A stretch of 64,000 nucleotides of DNA from Wenzhouxiangella sp. AB-CW3 (GCF_014725735.1 NZ_CP061368.1:1689225-1753224), one strand, 5' to 3'. Shown: positions 25,673 through 35,504, counted from the stretch's first letter. Notes: generated by a model from the letters alone, not told the origin. Program-made: numbers and translations.

Positions 25673-26518
25673 GTGAACGAGCAGGCATTGCAGCAGGCCG
25701 TCGAACAGATCGTCAAGCAGGCACTGGCCGAAGATCTCGGCGGCCGCGGCGACATCACCAGCCAGGCAACCATTCCCGACTCGGTAAGGGCAACCTTCCA
25801 GCTGACGGCACGAGAATCGGGGATACTGGCCGGCCAGGCCGCCGCCCATGCCACCTTCGCCCAGGTGGACGAGCGCATGGCGGTTGAGTGGATGATGGCC
25901 GATGGCGATGGTTTCGACGCAGGCAGTGTCATTGCCCGAATCCAGGGTCCGGCCGGATCGATTCTGACCGCGGAGCGCACGGCGCTGAACTTTCTCGGCC
26001 GCCTGAGTGGAGTTGCCACCCTCACGCGCCGGTACGTCGATGCCGTGGCCGGCACGGGTGCGGCCATTGCCCACACCCGCAAGACCACTCCCGGCCTGCG
26101 TGCTCTTGAGTTGGCCGCGGTAATGGCCGGAGGCGGGGCGCGCCACCGCTTCGGCCTCGATGACGCCATACTGATCAAGGACAACCATGTCGCCGTATGT
26201 GGCGGCGTGGGCGAAGCGGTCAGCCGGGCACGCCGATATGCCGGCCACATGATCCGGGTTGCTGTCGAGATCGACCGACTCGATCAGCTCGACGAGGCAG
26301 TGGCTGCCGGGGCCGACAGCATCCTTCTTGATAATTTCACTCTGGATGACCTGAGCGCGGCCGTGCGCAGGACCAGGGACACGGCAGTTGTACTGGAGGC
26401 ATCCGGCGGGGTCAGCCTGGAGACGGTCAGGGAGATCGCCCAGACCGGCGTGGATGTCATCTCGGTCGGCGCGCTGACGCATTCAGCGCGCTGCCTGGAC
26501 CTGGGGCTGGATGCCTGA
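25673..26518 (+). CDS. nadC: Nicotinate-nucleotide diphosphorylase (quinolinate phosphoribosyltransferase)
   Basis: NadC converts quinolinate and PRPP to nicotinate mononucleotide. The 281-residue protein shows GDITSQATIP, ERTALNFLGRLSGVAT, AHTRKTTPGLRALE, GGGARHRFGLDDAILIKDNH and VEIDRLDQ, covering the substrate and PRPP sites. It starts with GTG at 25673, with AGGA upstream. It is the second gene of the nadA-nadC pair. Confidence 0.95.
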   Translation: MNEQALQQAVEQIVKQALAEDLGGRGDITSQATIPDSVRATFQLTARESGILAGQAAAHATFAQVDERMAVEWMMADGDGFDAGSVIARIQGPAGSILTAERTALNFLGRLSGVATLTRRYVDAVAGTGAAIAHTRKTTPGLRALELAAVMAGGGARHRFGLDDAILIKDNHVAVCGGVGEAVSRARRYAGHMIRVAVEIDRLDQLDEAVAAGADSILLDNFTLDDLSAAVRRTRDTAVVLEASGGVSLETVREIAQTGVDVISVGALTHSARCLDLGLDA

Positions 26519-26523
26519 TCGGT

Positions 26524-26937
26524 TCAGGCGCCGCCGCGGCTGCTGAAGCTGCTCACTACCTGCAGGATACGTCGACAGGTCAGTTGCCCGATAAGCTTGT
26601 TGTTGTCCAGCACGGGACGGCGGCGGTGGCCCTTGGCGATCATGTCCATGGCCACGTCGACGATATTGTCGTGAAGCTGACAGGTCTGGACCTCGGCGGT
26701 CATGAAATCTCTGACCTTGCCGACATCGGCGGCGTTGTTGTAAGTGGCCGACACCACGGCTCGCAGACAGTCGATTTCCGAGAGCACGCCGACCAGATTG
26801 TCGCTATCATCAACCACGCAGGCACCAGAGGCGCGAGTTCGGGTGATGACGTCCATGGCTTTGAACAGACTGTCTTCGACGTGCACCCTGAGCGGGTTGG
26901 TATTCATGTAGTCGCTGATGTCCACCGAGCGCAGCAT
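26524..26937 (-). CDS. Two-CBS-domain protein
   Basis: The 137-residue protein is essentially two CBS motifs in tandem: ISDYMNTNPLRVHVEDSLFK with GACVVDDSDNLVGVLSEID, and VRDFMTAEVQTCQLHDNIVD with RRRPVLDNNKLIGQLTCRRI. CBS pairs bind adenosine nucleotides and act as energy or signal sensors; with no attached effector domain it probably regulates a partner protein. I place the start at ATG 26937, which has AAGGAG upstream; the frame is open to 27018. It ends five bases from the convergent nadC stop. Confidence 0.82.
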   Translation of the reverse strand: MLRSVDISDYMNTNPLRVHVEDSLFKAMDVITRTRASGACVVDDSDNLVGVLSEIDCLRAVVSATYNNAADVGKVRDFMTAEVQTCQLHDNIVDVAMDMIAKGHRRRPVLDNNKLIGQLTCRRILQVVSSFSSRGGA

Positions 26938-27035
26938 GGTCCGGGTCTCCTTGGGTGATGTATGGTTGTCGTCAGTATAGGCCGGGCAGGCATCTGATGT
27001 CATGGTGGTGAAAATCAAATGCGGGTTCTCAAGCT

Positions 27036-27584
27036 ATGGCTGTAACGCAACTCCTCCAGCGCTGGCGATCGGGTGATCAGAATGCCCTCGACGAGCTGCT
27101 GCCGTTGATATACGGCGAGCTGCGGCGCATCGCCGATCTGCGACTGAACAGGGAAGCGCCACACGCCACCGGGCTCAAGCCAACTGAGCTGGTCCACGAG
27201 GCTTACCTCCGCCTGGCCGGTGGCGCCGCTGTCAAGGTCAACGACCGGGCGCATTTTCTTGCCATCGCGGCCCGGGTCATGCGCCAGGTGCTGGTGGATC
27301 GGGCCCGGGCCCGACAGGCATCCAAGCGCGATGGCGGCCAGCCGGTGACCCTGGCCAACCTGGCCGAGAACGACCCGCGACAGAATCTGGATGTATTGAA
27401 TCTGGATCAGGCACTCGAGCGCCTGAACACCGTCGATCCGCGCAAGGCAAGACTGGTCGAGCTGCGCCTGTTTGCCGGCCTTGATTTCGCCGAACTCGGC
27501 GAGGTCATGGAGCTATCGCGCGCAACCCTTGACCGGGAATTCCGGGCCGCCAGGGCCTGGTTGTACAGAGAACTGTCGGCATGA
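27036..27584 (+). CDS. ECF-type sigma factor paired with a Ser/Thr kinase
   Basis: The 182-residue protein has the sigma-2 region (LLPLIYGELRRIADLRLN, TELVHEAYLRLAGG, FLAIAARVMRQVLVDRAR) and a sigma-4 helix-turn-helix (GLDFAELGEVMELSRATLDR). It matches the TIGR02999-like group of ECF factors. No anti-sigma gene is adjacent. Instead its stop overlaps the start of a transmembrane kinase by four bases. In the similar ECF43 pairs (PknT/EcfP in Vibrio, PknS/EcfK in Xanthomonas) the kinase phosphorylates and activates the sigma factor. The regulon here is unknown. Confidence 0.85.
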   Translation: MAVTQLLQRWRSGDQNALDELLPLIYGELRRIADLRLNREAPHATGLKPTELVHEAYLRLAGGAAVKVNDRAHFLAIAARVMRQVLVDRARARQASKRDGGQPVTLANLAENDPRQNLDVLNLDQALERLNTVDPRKARLVELRLFAGLDFAELGEVMELSRATLDREFRAARAWLYRELSA

Positions 27585-30500
27585 GTACCCAGACCGAGGC
27601 ACTGCGCCATTTCGAAGAACTGATCGGCTTGCCCGAGGTCGAGCGCGAGAAAGCGCTAGAGCGGATTTGCGCCCAGCGTCCGGGCCTGCGCGACGAGCTG
27701 CTGGCACTGCTGGCCGCCGATACGGAAGCGGAAAGTGTCCACTTTCTCGCATATTGCGCCATCGACCTGGATGCCGATCGCAGCGGGCAACAGGTGGGGC
27801 CCTGGCGGCTTGAACGTCTGATTGGCCATGGTGGCATGGGTAGCGTCTACCAGGCCTGTCGGGCCGATGGCCAGCACCGGCGACCCGTTGCCCTGAAGAT
27901 GCTGCGCTTCGATTTCCCGGACCTGCGTCGAAGGCTGATGCAGGAACAGAAGATCATCGCCGCCCTGAATCACCCGAACATCGCCGGACTGCTCGATGCC
28001 GGTCGTGATGAAAACGGTGCGCCGTATGTGGCAATGGACTACATCGACGGGCAAAGCATTCGGGACTATTGCCTGGGTCGGGAGCTGGATAGCCGACGGA
28101 TCATCACGCTTTTTCTGAAAGTACTGGACGCGGTGCAATATGCCCACTCGCACCTTGTAGTTCACCGCGATCTCAAGCCCGGCAATATCCTGATCGATGA
28201 GCATGGGCACCCGCGGCTGCTGGATTTCGGCATCGCCAAGCTGCTGGACGAGAGCACGGACGAGCAGTTGACCCGCACCGGGCAGTCGCCGCTCACACCT
28301 GACTATGCCAGTCCCGAGCAGTTGCTGGGGGAAGCCGTCAGCACTGCCAGCGACATCTATGCGCTGGGTGTGTTGCTCTACGAGTTGCTGGCCGGGCAGC
28401 ACCCGTTTCCGCAGAATGACCATTCTCACGGGGCTTACCAGCGGGCCAGCATCGACTCGCTGCCCCCGCGCCCCAGCCGCGCGGCCAGACGGACACGGCG
28501 CCGCCTGCCGCGCGAACTCGATCACGTGGTCTTCAAGGCCATGGCCCGGGAGCCGGAACAGCGTTACCGCACCTGTGCGGAGTTCGGAGACGATCTTCGG
28601 CGGTTCATCGAAGGGCACCCGGTACTGGCGGTTCATGCCGGCTGGCGTTACCGAACGGTCAAGTTCGTCAGCCGTCACCGTTATTTCTTCGCGGCCGGCA
28701 GTCTGGTGGCCATGGCCCTGGCCGGAACGACGATCTGGGCGGTGATCCAGGCCGACAAGGCCGGTCGCCAGGCCCGGGCAGCCCAGATTGCCGAGGCCGC
28801 CGCGCAGCGCAGCGCGCAGGAGCTCGAACAGGTGGTCAAGTTCCAGGAACGGCAGTTGGCAGAGCTGGATCCGCACAGTCTTGGCCAGCAGATTCGCCAG
28901 CAGATCGTGGACCGGCGAAGAACGGTGCTGGAGCAATCCGAGCCGGGCCCGGTGGAAACGGATGCGGCGATGGCCCGACTCGAAGAACAGCTCGAAGGAG
29001 TGAATTTCTCCGATCTTGCATTGCAGTCCCTGGACGAGACCATTTTCGGCCGCGCACTCGGGGTGATTGGTCAGGAATTCGGCGATCAGCCGCTGGTGCG
29101 AGCCCGACTGCTCCAGGCCGTGGCCGATACATTGCGTGAGCTGGGACGCTACGACAGCGCCGATGACCCGCAGGCCAGGGCATTGGCGATTCGCAATGAG
29201 CTGCTGGGCGAGACGCATCCCGATACCTTGCTCTCGCAAAGCAACCATGGCCTCCTGCTGCTGCGTCGCGGAGAACTTGAACAGGCGCGCCCTTCACTCG
29301 AGGCGGCGGCAGAACGCAGCCTTGCGGTGCTCGGCATTCAGCACGAGGTGACGGCCAGCACCCACAACAACCTCGGGCTCTGGCAACAGGCGCAGGGGAT
29401 GCTCGACGAAGCCGCGGCCAGCTACGAAACCGCATTGGGCAGTGCTCGGCTGGCATGGCCCGAGGGGCATGCCGAGGCGCTGACCATCGCCAACAACAAG
29501 GGGCTGCTGCTATGGGAGCAGGGGCACTACCGCGAAGCCAGAGGGCGCTTCGAAGCACTGCTGCCGGAGCTGCGCAAGCGAATGGGCGAACGCCATCCCA
29601 AGACCTTGCTGACCCAGGCCAACCTGGGGCTGGTATTGCATGATCTGGGTGAACTGGAAGAAGCCATGTCGCAAACCGAAGCGGCTCTCGATGGGCGTCG
29701 GGACATCCTCGGAGCAGAACACCCCGACACGCTGGTATCGATGAACAATGTTGCCCTGATCTTCATGCGCATGGGCGACCTGGGAGCTGCAGAAGAGTGG
29801 TTTCGACAGGCCATTGAGCGGTCTTCAGGAGCATTTGGCGATCAACACAGCACCAGCATGACCTTTCTCAGCAACCTGACAGCACTGTTGCGAACCCAGG
29901 GGCGACTGGAAGAGGCGGGATACTACGCCAAGCAGTTACTGGAGCAGAGTGAAACCGTGCTGGGTGCCGAGCACCCCGAAACCCTGCATCATCGTCAAAG
30001 CCTGGGCATGCTGCATCTCCAGCGAGGGGACCTGGGCCTGGCCGAGCCCATGCTCAACAGCGTCTACGAGATTCGAAGCCAGCTCTTTGGCGAGGACCAT
30101 CCCGATACCCACTTTGCGATGTTCGGACTGGCCGTGCTGGCCACGCGCCGGGACGACCTGGATACGGCCTACGGGCACTATCACACCATTGTCGAGGCCA
30201 GTCGCCAGAACCGCGGCAGCATGCACCCGGAAACCCTGGTACTGAAGCACAATCTTGGCAACGTACTGATGAGGCTGGGTCGGCTGGAGGAAGCGGAAGC
30301 ACACCTGCGGACCGCCGCGGATGGCTTGCCGGAGGTGCTGGGCAGCGAGCATGCCAATGCGCGCATGGCCCGTATCAGTCTCGCCGCCTTGCTCAACGAG
30401 CAGGGACAGTTCGAGCAGGCGCTTGAAAAAGTGGGTGCGTCCCTGCCGCATGAGTCGGATGTCCCGGAACAGGCTGAAGAAAGAATACTGGGCTGGAAGC

Positions 30501-30700
30501 TGACGGTCGCCGGACGTGCGCTGACGGGACTGGGTCGGGAGCCAGAGCAGTTCCGGGAAGCAGAGCGTGTGTTGATTCGCGGCTGCGAACTGCTGGAGAA
30601 CCACCGGGTCACGGCCCACTGGCAGCTCAGGGCCTGCCACAAGGGACTGGAAACGCTGAACGAAACATGGGGCAAGAGCGAATCGGGCGTCGATACCTGA
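27581..30700 (+). CDS. Transmembrane Ser/Thr protein kinase with C-terminal TPR array
   Basis: The 1,039-residue protein has a Hanks-type kinase domain: glycine loop IGHGGMGSVY (81-90), candidate lysine 106 in VALKML, HRDLKPGN (195-202), DFG (215-217) and TPDYASPEQLL. One membrane segment (YFFAAGSLVAMALAGTTIWA, about residue 367-386) precedes about 600 residues of roughly 42-residue TPR units of kinesin-light-chain type, with repeated EHPDTLVSMNNVAL- and HPETLVLKHNLGNV-like segments. The TPR part should be periplasmic and sense a peptide or envelope signal. The 4-bp overlap with the sigma gene supports a signalling pair. Confidence 0.92.
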   Translation: MSTQTEALRHFEELIGLPEVEREKALERICAQRPGLRDELLALLAADTEAESVHFLAYCAIDLDADRSGQQVGPWRLERLIGHGGMGSVYQACRADGQHRRPVALKMLRFDFPDLRRRLMQEQKIIAALNHPNIAGLLDAGRDENGAPYVAMDYIDGQSIRDYCLGRELDSRRIITLFLKVLDAVQYAHSHLVVHRDLKPGNILIDEHGHPRLLDFGIAKLLDESTDEQLTRTGQSPLTPDYASPEQLLGEAVSTASDIYALGVLLYELLAGQHPFPQNDHSHGAYQRASIDSLPPRPSRAARRTRRRLPRELDHVVFKAMAREPEQRYRTCAEFGDDLRRFIEGHPVLAVHAGWRYRTVKFVSRHRYFFAAGSLVAMALAGTTIWAVIQADKAGRQARAAQIAEAAAQRSAQELEQVVKFQERQLAELDPHSLGQQIRQQIVDRRRTVLEQSEPGPVETDAAMARLEEQLEGVNFSDLALQSLDETIFGRALGVIGQEFGDQPLVRARLLQAVADTLRELGRYDSADDPQARALAIRNELLGETHPDTLLSQSNHGLLLLRRGELEQARPSLEAAAERSLAVLGIQHEVTASTHNNLGLWQQAQGMLDEAAASYETALGSARLAWPEGHAEALTIANNKGLLLWEQGHYREARGRFEALLPELRKRMGERHPKTLLTQANLGLVLHDLGELEEAMSQTEAALDGRRDILGAEHPDTLVSMNNVALIFMRMGDLGAAEEWFRQAIERSSGAFGDQHSTSMTFLSNLTALLRTQGRLEEAGYYAKQLLEQSETVLGAEHPETLHHRQSLGMLHLQRGDLGLAEPMLNSVYEIRSQLFGEDHPDTHFAMFGLAVLATRRDDLDTAYGHYHTIVEASRQNRGSMHPETLVLKHNLGNVLMRLGRLEEAEAHLRTAADGLPEVLGSEHANARMARISLAALLNEQGQFEQALEKVGASLPHESDVPEQAEERILGWKLTVAGRALTGLGREPEQFREAERVLIRGCELLENHRVTAHWQLRACHKGLETLNETWGKSESGVDT

Positions 30701-30781
30701 CTGGCCTGGCAGCGGGCCCTGTCGGCTTTCGTGATCGCTGGCCTGAAATCCAGTGAGGCATTTCCGATGCTTTCCGCGCAT

Positions 30782-30829
30782 ATGAGTGACTGAGGTGGGC
30801 CTGAAAGGCTCACCGTCTCTGTCACTCAT
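30782..30829 (+). promoter_or_regulatory. Nested hairpin between kinase and M48 genes
   Basis: ATGAGTGAC (30782-30790) pairs with GTCACTCAT (30821-30829), and inside it GGTGGGCCT pairs with AGGCTCACC around a GAA loop. It lies 80 bp after the kinase stop and 20 bp before the M48 start. There is no T-run, so it may shape the M48 leader or stabilise an mRNA end rather than terminate. Confidence 0.5.
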
Positions 30830-30848
30830 CAATTAGCGGAAGGGAACC

Positions 30849-31649
30849 ATGCAAAAGAAACTCACTGTGCTGGTCGCACTGGTCGGGCTGCTCGCCTGTT
30901 CTCTGGCCAATGCAGAGCTCTATCGCCTGGCTGATATTGTCGAGGCCAGCGGGCATGCCGAATGGCGCGCTCAGGCCATCAACCTGATCGAGATCTATGA
31001 AGACCTTTCGGCCGTCAGCGGTGTCGAGGTCAAGGTGCTTTACGCCCTGGATGACGACATCAATGCCTTTGCGACAATGACCAACGACGGCGAGCCGGTT
31101 CTGGTGGTCATGGATGGCCTGATCGAGTACCTCAAGGAAGATCGCGACGCGGTTGCTGCCGTGATCGGCCACGAGCTGGCTCACCACAAGGCCAACCACG
31201 TCACCGAGGGCTTTGAACGTGCCCAGCGTTCCCGGCGCACGGCTTCCTTCCTCGGCGGGCTGGCCAGTATTGCCGTCGGCTACGAGCATGGTGACCTGGC
31301 CGGAAGTGCCGCTGAGGCTGCATTCAGTATCGGGGGCGATCTCGTTGCCCTGAGCTTCAGCCGAACCCAGGAGTACGAAGCCGATGAGCTGAGTGTGCAC
31401 TGGCTTATCGCCGCCGGTTACAACCCGGAGGGCATGCTGCGCCTGCAGGAGCACCTTGCCGAGCTGAGTTCGGGTGGTGCCAGCATTCTCAGCACCCATC
31501 CGGCCGGTGAGCGACGTCATGCCCGCTGCGAGCAACTGATCAACGAGATGGATGTCCCCCAACATCAGCGCAGCATGGCGCTGGACCCCTTGGTCGATCC
31601 CGTCGACCTGAGCCTTTCCGAAGCGCACATTGGCGCCAGTGTTTACTAA
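30849..31649 (+). CDS. Exported M48-family zinc metalloprotease
   Basis: The 266-residue protein has a signal peptide (LTVLVALVGLLACSLANAE) and the zinc motif GHELAH (H108, E109, H112), with the third ligand in the QEYEADELS segment (about residue 177). This is the M48 peptidase layout of periplasmic proteins such as BepA and LoiP, which degrade or assist folding of outer-membrane proteins. It lacks the TPR domain of BepA. A degenerate relative follows 12 bp downstream with a ribosome-binding site (AAAGGAG), so the two are probably co-expressed. Confidence 0.87.
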   Translation: MQKKLTVLVALVGLLACSLANAELYRLADIVEASGHAEWRAQAINLIEIYEDLSAVSGVEVKVLYALDDDINAFATMTNDGEPVLVVMDGLIEYLKEDRDAVAAVIGHELAHHKANHVTEGFERAQRSRRTASFLGGLASIAVGYEHGDLAGSAAEAAFSIGGDLVALSFSRTQEYEADELSVHWLIAAGYNPEGMLRLQEHLAELSSGGASILSTHPAGERRHARCEQLINEMDVPQHQRSMALDPLVDPVDLSLSEAHIGASVY

Positions 31650-31661
31650 AGGAGAATCGTC

Positions 31662-32408
31662 ATGTTGAATATCCACTCCACCATCCGCTTGACACTGACG
31701 CTGTTTGTTGCCGCTTCCCTGATTGGTTGCGCCAGCATGAACGGGGGACGTGGTTCAGACTGGCAGCCGCCGATTGCGGTCAGCGATGTTCAGGTAAGCC
31801 AGGACTCACAGCAGCTGTGTGAATATCATGATCGAGTCTTTCCGAGCATGAGTTCAACGACAGCGCTCGCGCAGAAGCTCGATGCCGCGAGCGAATCGGT
31901 CCAGTGGCCACTCTCGCAAGAAGATGGCCCGGCCACGTTCCGCGAGTTTGATGTAGCAGCTTATGAAGATGAAGAGGCAGCCGTGTTTGCAACGGCCACC
32001 GGTTGCCTGCGTCTGTCCTCGGCGTTGCTGGAGTCGCTTTCGGAGACAGAGTTGGCGGCGTTGCTCGAACAGCAGTTCGCGCACCTGGCCAAGGGTCATG
32101 CCGAGGTGCGCTTGCGGCACCTGTTGCAGATGCAAGGGCTTGAGCGGCTTGTGACGGATGAAAACGGCGAGACCTATCTTGCCGAGGAGTCGGCAGAGGA
32201 GCTGGTCGACATCCTCAAGACCACCAACTACACCCACAGGCAGATTCGTGCAGCCGATCGCTATGCCTACGAACGGGCCGTGCAACGAAACGCTGATCCG
32301 ATGGATCTGGCTACTGCCCTGAAGCAATGGCCCGTGGATCCCGGCAACGGACGCCGAATCGAACGCATCCGCCAGCATCATCACCTGACAACCACCACGA
32401 GGGGGTAG
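31662..32408 (+). CDS. Lipoprotein related to M48 proteases, catalytic site lost
   Basis: The 248-residue protein has a lipobox (LIGCAS, Cys23). Its middle aligns by eye with the protease upstream: SETELAALLEQQFAHLAKGH matches AVAAVIGHELAHHKANH, but the HExxH reads QQFAH, so the first zinc histidine and the catalytic glutamate are both gone. The EADELS segment is replaced by AADRYAYE. The overall fold seems kept (GCLRLSSALLESLSETELAA). It may act as a pseudoenzyme partner, inhibitor or lipid anchor for the active enzyme. Homology is inferred from motif order and adjacency. Confidence 0.65.
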   Translation: MLNIHSTIRLTLTLFVAASLIGCASMNGGRGSDWQPPIAVSDVQVSQDSQQLCEYHDRVFPSMSSTTALAQKLDAASESVQWPLSQEDGPATFREFDVAAYEDEEAAVFATATGCLRLSSALLESLSETELAALLEQQFAHLAKGHAEVRLRHLLQMQGLERLVTDENGETYLAEESAEELVDILKTTNYTHRQIRAADRYAYERAVQRNADPMDLATALKQWPVDPGNGRRIERIRQHHHLTTTTRG

Positions 32409-32425
32409 GGGAAGGGGGTATCTGT

Positions 32426-32456
32426 GCCCGGGCCATCATCATTCGATGGCCCGGGC
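32426..32456. terminator. Hairpin terminator between convergent genes
   Basis: GCCCGGGCCATC (32426-32437) and GATGGCCCGGGC (32445-32456) form a perfect 12-bp stem with a 7-nt loop. It lies between the stop of the M48-like lipoprotein (32408) and the stop of the convergent methyltransferase (32477). GGATTTTC follows on the plus strand, so plus-strand termination is most likely, with possible action on both sides. Confidence 0.65.
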
Positions 32457-32476
32457 GTGGATTTTCGGTTCTCTTG

Positions 32477-33106
32477 CTATGCGGGTCGGCGCGCCGTAGC
32501 TGTGAACAGCCCCCAGAACCAGTCGATGCGCCCGGTGGACAGCCGGATTGAATCAAACCCATGCCGGGTGAGCAGGGCAGCAAATTCTTCGCTGGTGCAG
32601 GTGTGATGATGCGGACGCCGAAAGGCTTTCAGGTAGGCGTCCAGCAGTCGCATGCTCATAAAGTCTCGACACCAGTCGGTAACAACCAGTTGCCCTCCTG
32701 GCCTCAGTACACGCGACATTTCCTCGAGTGCACTTTCGGGGTTGCGGATGAAGTGAAAGACGCTGGTCGAGACCAGCACATCCGCGCTTCGGCTGGCAAG
32801 GGGCAGTCGCTCGATCGAGGCCTGGATCAGGCCGGTTGAGGGAGCGAGCCGGTCGCGGGCGACGGCCAGCATGTCGGCAGAGAGGTCAACACCCGTCAGC
32901 CGGGCATCGGACCGACTATCTTCAATCCGAGCCAGCATCAGACCCGTGCCACAACCCAGGTCAACCAGGCATTGGCCCGAGGCCAGTCCAAGCTGATCGA
33001 GCGTACGTTCAGTCGAGACCTGCAAGTAGTGGTGCCAGCGTTGCTCGTAGCGACTGGCAAGCAAGCGATACTCCCGCTTTAGGGAATGGTATTTTCGGCT
33101 TTCCAC
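32477..33106 (-). CDS. SAM-dependent class I methyltransferase
   Basis: The 209-residue protein has motif I CLVDLGCGTGLMLARIE, the acidic end of strand 2 (LTGVDLSADML), SADVLVSTSVFHFIRNP and the post-motif LRPGGQLVVTDW, so it is a Methyltransf_11-type enzyme. Proteins of this size include UbiE-like and arsenite or small-molecule methyltransferases. No cysteines are placed as in ArsM, so the substrate stays open. It is monocistronic, between the M48 pair and copA. Confidence 0.8.
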   Translation of the reverse strand: MESRKYHSLKREYRLLASRYEQRWHHYLQVSTERTLDQLGLASGQCLVDLGCGTGLMLARIEDSRSDARLTGVDLSADMLAVARDRLAPSTGLIQASIERLPLASRSADVLVSTSVFHFIRNPESALEEMSRVLRPGGQLVVTDWCRDFMSMRLLDAYLKAFRRPHHHTCTSEEFAALLTRHGFDSIRLSTGRIDWFWGLFTATARRPA

Positions 33107-33215
33107 GGTTAGCAGTGAGGCTTGATCTCACACCATTCTCGCATGGGCAGGCGGGTCGCCTGACCCGCTCTGGCCACGCTTCCGATCCATCCTGGAAGTC
33201 CTGAATGCTGCATGC

Positions 33216-35504
33216 TCAGCGCGACGATGCCGACACATCCAGCCTTGCCCGCTTGAGCAGCACCGAATTGCCGATCACCGACAGCGAGCTGGCGGTCATG
33301 GCGATGACCCCGATCATCGGGTGCAGCAAGCCGAGGGCGGCGATCGGGATGGCGGCGACGTTGTAGCCGAAGGCCCAGAACAGGTTCTGGACGATCTTGC
33401 GGAACGTGGCCTGCGACAGGCGGATGGCTTCGACGACCTTGGGCAGTTCGCCGGACACCAGGGTAATGTCGGCGGCTTCGATGGCGACATCGGCACCGGC
33501 ACCGATGGCAATGCCGACATCGGCCTGCTTGAGTGCCGGGGCATCGTTAATGCCGTCGCCGACCATGGCCACATGTGAGCCGAAGCGTTCCTGCAGGGCC
33601 TTGATCTCGTCGACCTTGCCGTCGGGCAGCACGCCGGCATGGACCTCGTCGATGCCGACTTCCTCGGCCACGGCTTTTGCCGCCCGTTCGTTGTCGCCGG
33701 TAATCATGACCACGCGCAGATCCAGTGCATGCATGGCTTCGACAGCGGCTTTCGAATCCTTCTTGATGGCGTCGGCCACCGCCACGATGCCGATGGCTGC
33801 TCCGTCCCGCGACACGATGACGGCGGTTCTTCCCTGGGCTTCCTGGTCGGCCAGGGCGTCGTCAAGTGCTTCGAGCCCGCTGATACCTTCCTCGTCGAGC
33901 AGGCGCCGGTTGCCGATGAGAATGCTGTGGTCATCGACACGGCCGCGTACGCCACGTGCGGTGACCGATTCGAAGTCATCGACGTCAGCGAACTCGACTC
34001 CTCGGGCGCGGGCACCTTCGACCACGGCTCGGGCCAGCGGATGTTCCGAGGCATTCTCCACCGCCGCGGCCAGGGCCAGCACGGTGTTCTCGTCTTCGCC
34101 TTCCGCGGCGACGACATCGACCAGTTCGGGCTCGCCGCGGGTAATGGTGCCGGTCTTGTCCAGCACCACGACCTTCAGATCCTTCATGGTCTGAATCGCC
34201 TCGCCGGAGCGGATCAGCACGCCGCGCTCGGCGCCCATGCCGGATCCGACCATCAGGGCGGTGGGCGTGGCCAGACCCAGCGCGCACGGGCAGGCGATGA
34301 CCAGCACGGCGATGGCGGCCAGGATGGCCAGTACCGGCACCGAGGCTTCAGGGTTGACCCACGGCAGGAAGCCAGCACCCCAGTCGAGAATCGGGCGCAG
34401 TTCGTCGGCAAACAGGAGCCAGCCGCCCAGCGATATCAGCGCGATCACGATGACTGCGGGCACGAAGCGCGCCGTGACCTTGTCGGCGAACTCCTGGATG
34501 GGCACATGCGAGCTCTGGGCTTCCTCGACCATGCGGATGACCTGCGACAGGAAGGTGTCGCCGCCGATGCGGGTGGCCTCGACCTTGAGCCGGCCTTCCT
34601 TGTTGATGGTCGCACCCAGCACCTCGTCGTCGGTACTCTTCTCCACCGGCATGGATTCGCCGGTGGCGATGGATTCGTCGACATGGCTTGAACCCGAGAC
34701 GATCTTGCCGTCGGTGGGTATCTTGTCGCCCGGGCGCACGATCATCACATCACCGATTTCCAGCTCTTCAACTGGCACCTCGACCTCCTCACCGTCGCGT
34801 TCGACCCGGGCGGTCTTGGCGCTGAGCGTGAGCAGTTTCTTGATCGCCTGCGAAGCCCGACCTTTGGCGCGGGTTTCCAGGTAGCGACCAAGCAGATGGA
34901 AGGTCATGATGGTGGCGGCCATTTCCATGAATGACGTCATCGGCCAGATGAAGCCGGCCAGCCCGATGAGGTAGGGCGGCAGCGACCCCATGGATATGAG
35001 CACGTCCATGTTGGCCGTGCGGTTCTTGATCGCCTTCCAAGACGAGACATGGGTGGCCCAGCCACCGAAGAGAAACACCACGGGGAAGGCCAGGATCGCG
35101 ATGATGGCCAGGTAGCCGGGAATCGGCTGCCAGAACATGTGCGGCATCATCAGGATCATGATCAGGGTGGTTGGTATGGCGGCAATGACAAAGCGCCGCA
35201 AGGCACGCTTGAGGTAGGCCTCTTCCATTTCCGCGCTGTCGCGGCCCTGGTCGCGTGACTCGTCGATGGCCTCGTCGACCTCGTAGCCGGCGTTCTCGAC
35301 TGCCTTGCGGATGCTTTCGAGCTCGGGTCCGTTATCGCCCACCTTCACCTGCACGCGGTGATTGGAGATATTGGTGCGAATGGATTCGATGCCGTCAAGC
35401 CGCTCGATGGACGAACGCACGATGCCCGCGCAGTGATCCGATCCCATGCCCGGAACAACCAGGCGGTATGGGCCGGTGTGATTCGTGTCCTGATTCTGAC
35501 TCAT
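33216..35504 (-). CDS. copA: Copper-exporting P1B-type ATPase
   Basis: The 762-residue protein has an N-terminal HMA-like domain, eight membrane segments, the ion-binding CPC motif in [14 protein letters not shown], the phosphorylated aspartate in [33 protein letters not shown] and the hinge [10 protein letters not shown]. This is the Cu(I)/Ag(I) export subgroup, moving metal from cytoplasm to periplasm. The single HMA domain reads GMGSDHC (residues 19-25) instead of GMxCxxC, so one of the two metal cysteines is missing. ATG 35504 overlaps the merR-type stop by four bases, so regulator and pump share a transcript. Confidence 0.93.
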   Translation of the reverse strand: MSQNQDTNHTGPYRLVVPGMGSDHCAGIVRSSIERLDGIESIRTNISNHRVQVKVGDNGPELESIRKAVENAGYEVDEAIDESRDQGRDSAEMEEAYLKRALRRFVIAAIPTTLIMILMMPHMFWQPIPGYLAIIAILAFPVVFLFGGWATHVSSWKAIKNRTANMDVLISMGSLPPYLIGLAGFIWPMTSFMEMAATIMTFHLLGRYLETRAKGRASQAIKKLLTLSAKTARVERDGEEVEVPVEELEIGDVMIVRPGDKIPTDGKIVSGSSHVDESIATGESMPVEKSTDDEVLGATINKEGRLKVEATRIGGDTFLSQVIRMVEEAQSSHVPIQEFADKVTARFVPAVIVIALISLGGWLLFADELRPILDWGAGFLPWVNPEASVPVLAILAAIAVLVIACPCALGLATPTALMVGSGMGAERGVLIRSGEAIQTMKDLKVVVLDKTGTITRGEPELVDVVAAEGEDENTVLALAAAVENASEHPLARAVVEGARARGVEFADVDDFESVTARGVRGRVDDHSILIGNRRLLDEEGISGLEALDDALADQEAQGRTAVIVSRDGAAIGIVAVADAIKKDSKAAVEAMHALDLRVVMITGDNERAAKAVAEEVGIDEVHAGVLPDGKVDEIKALQERFGSHVAMVGDGINDAPALKQADVGIAIGAGADVAIEAADITLVSGELPKVVEAIRLSQATFRKIVQNLFWAFGYNVAAIPIAALGLLHPMIGVIAMTASSLSVIGNSVLLKRARLDVSASSR

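Noticed and set aside
27656-29248. Open frame of 530 codons on the minus strand
   Set aside because: Antisense to the kinase and TPR gene, with no ribosome-binding site or family motifs.
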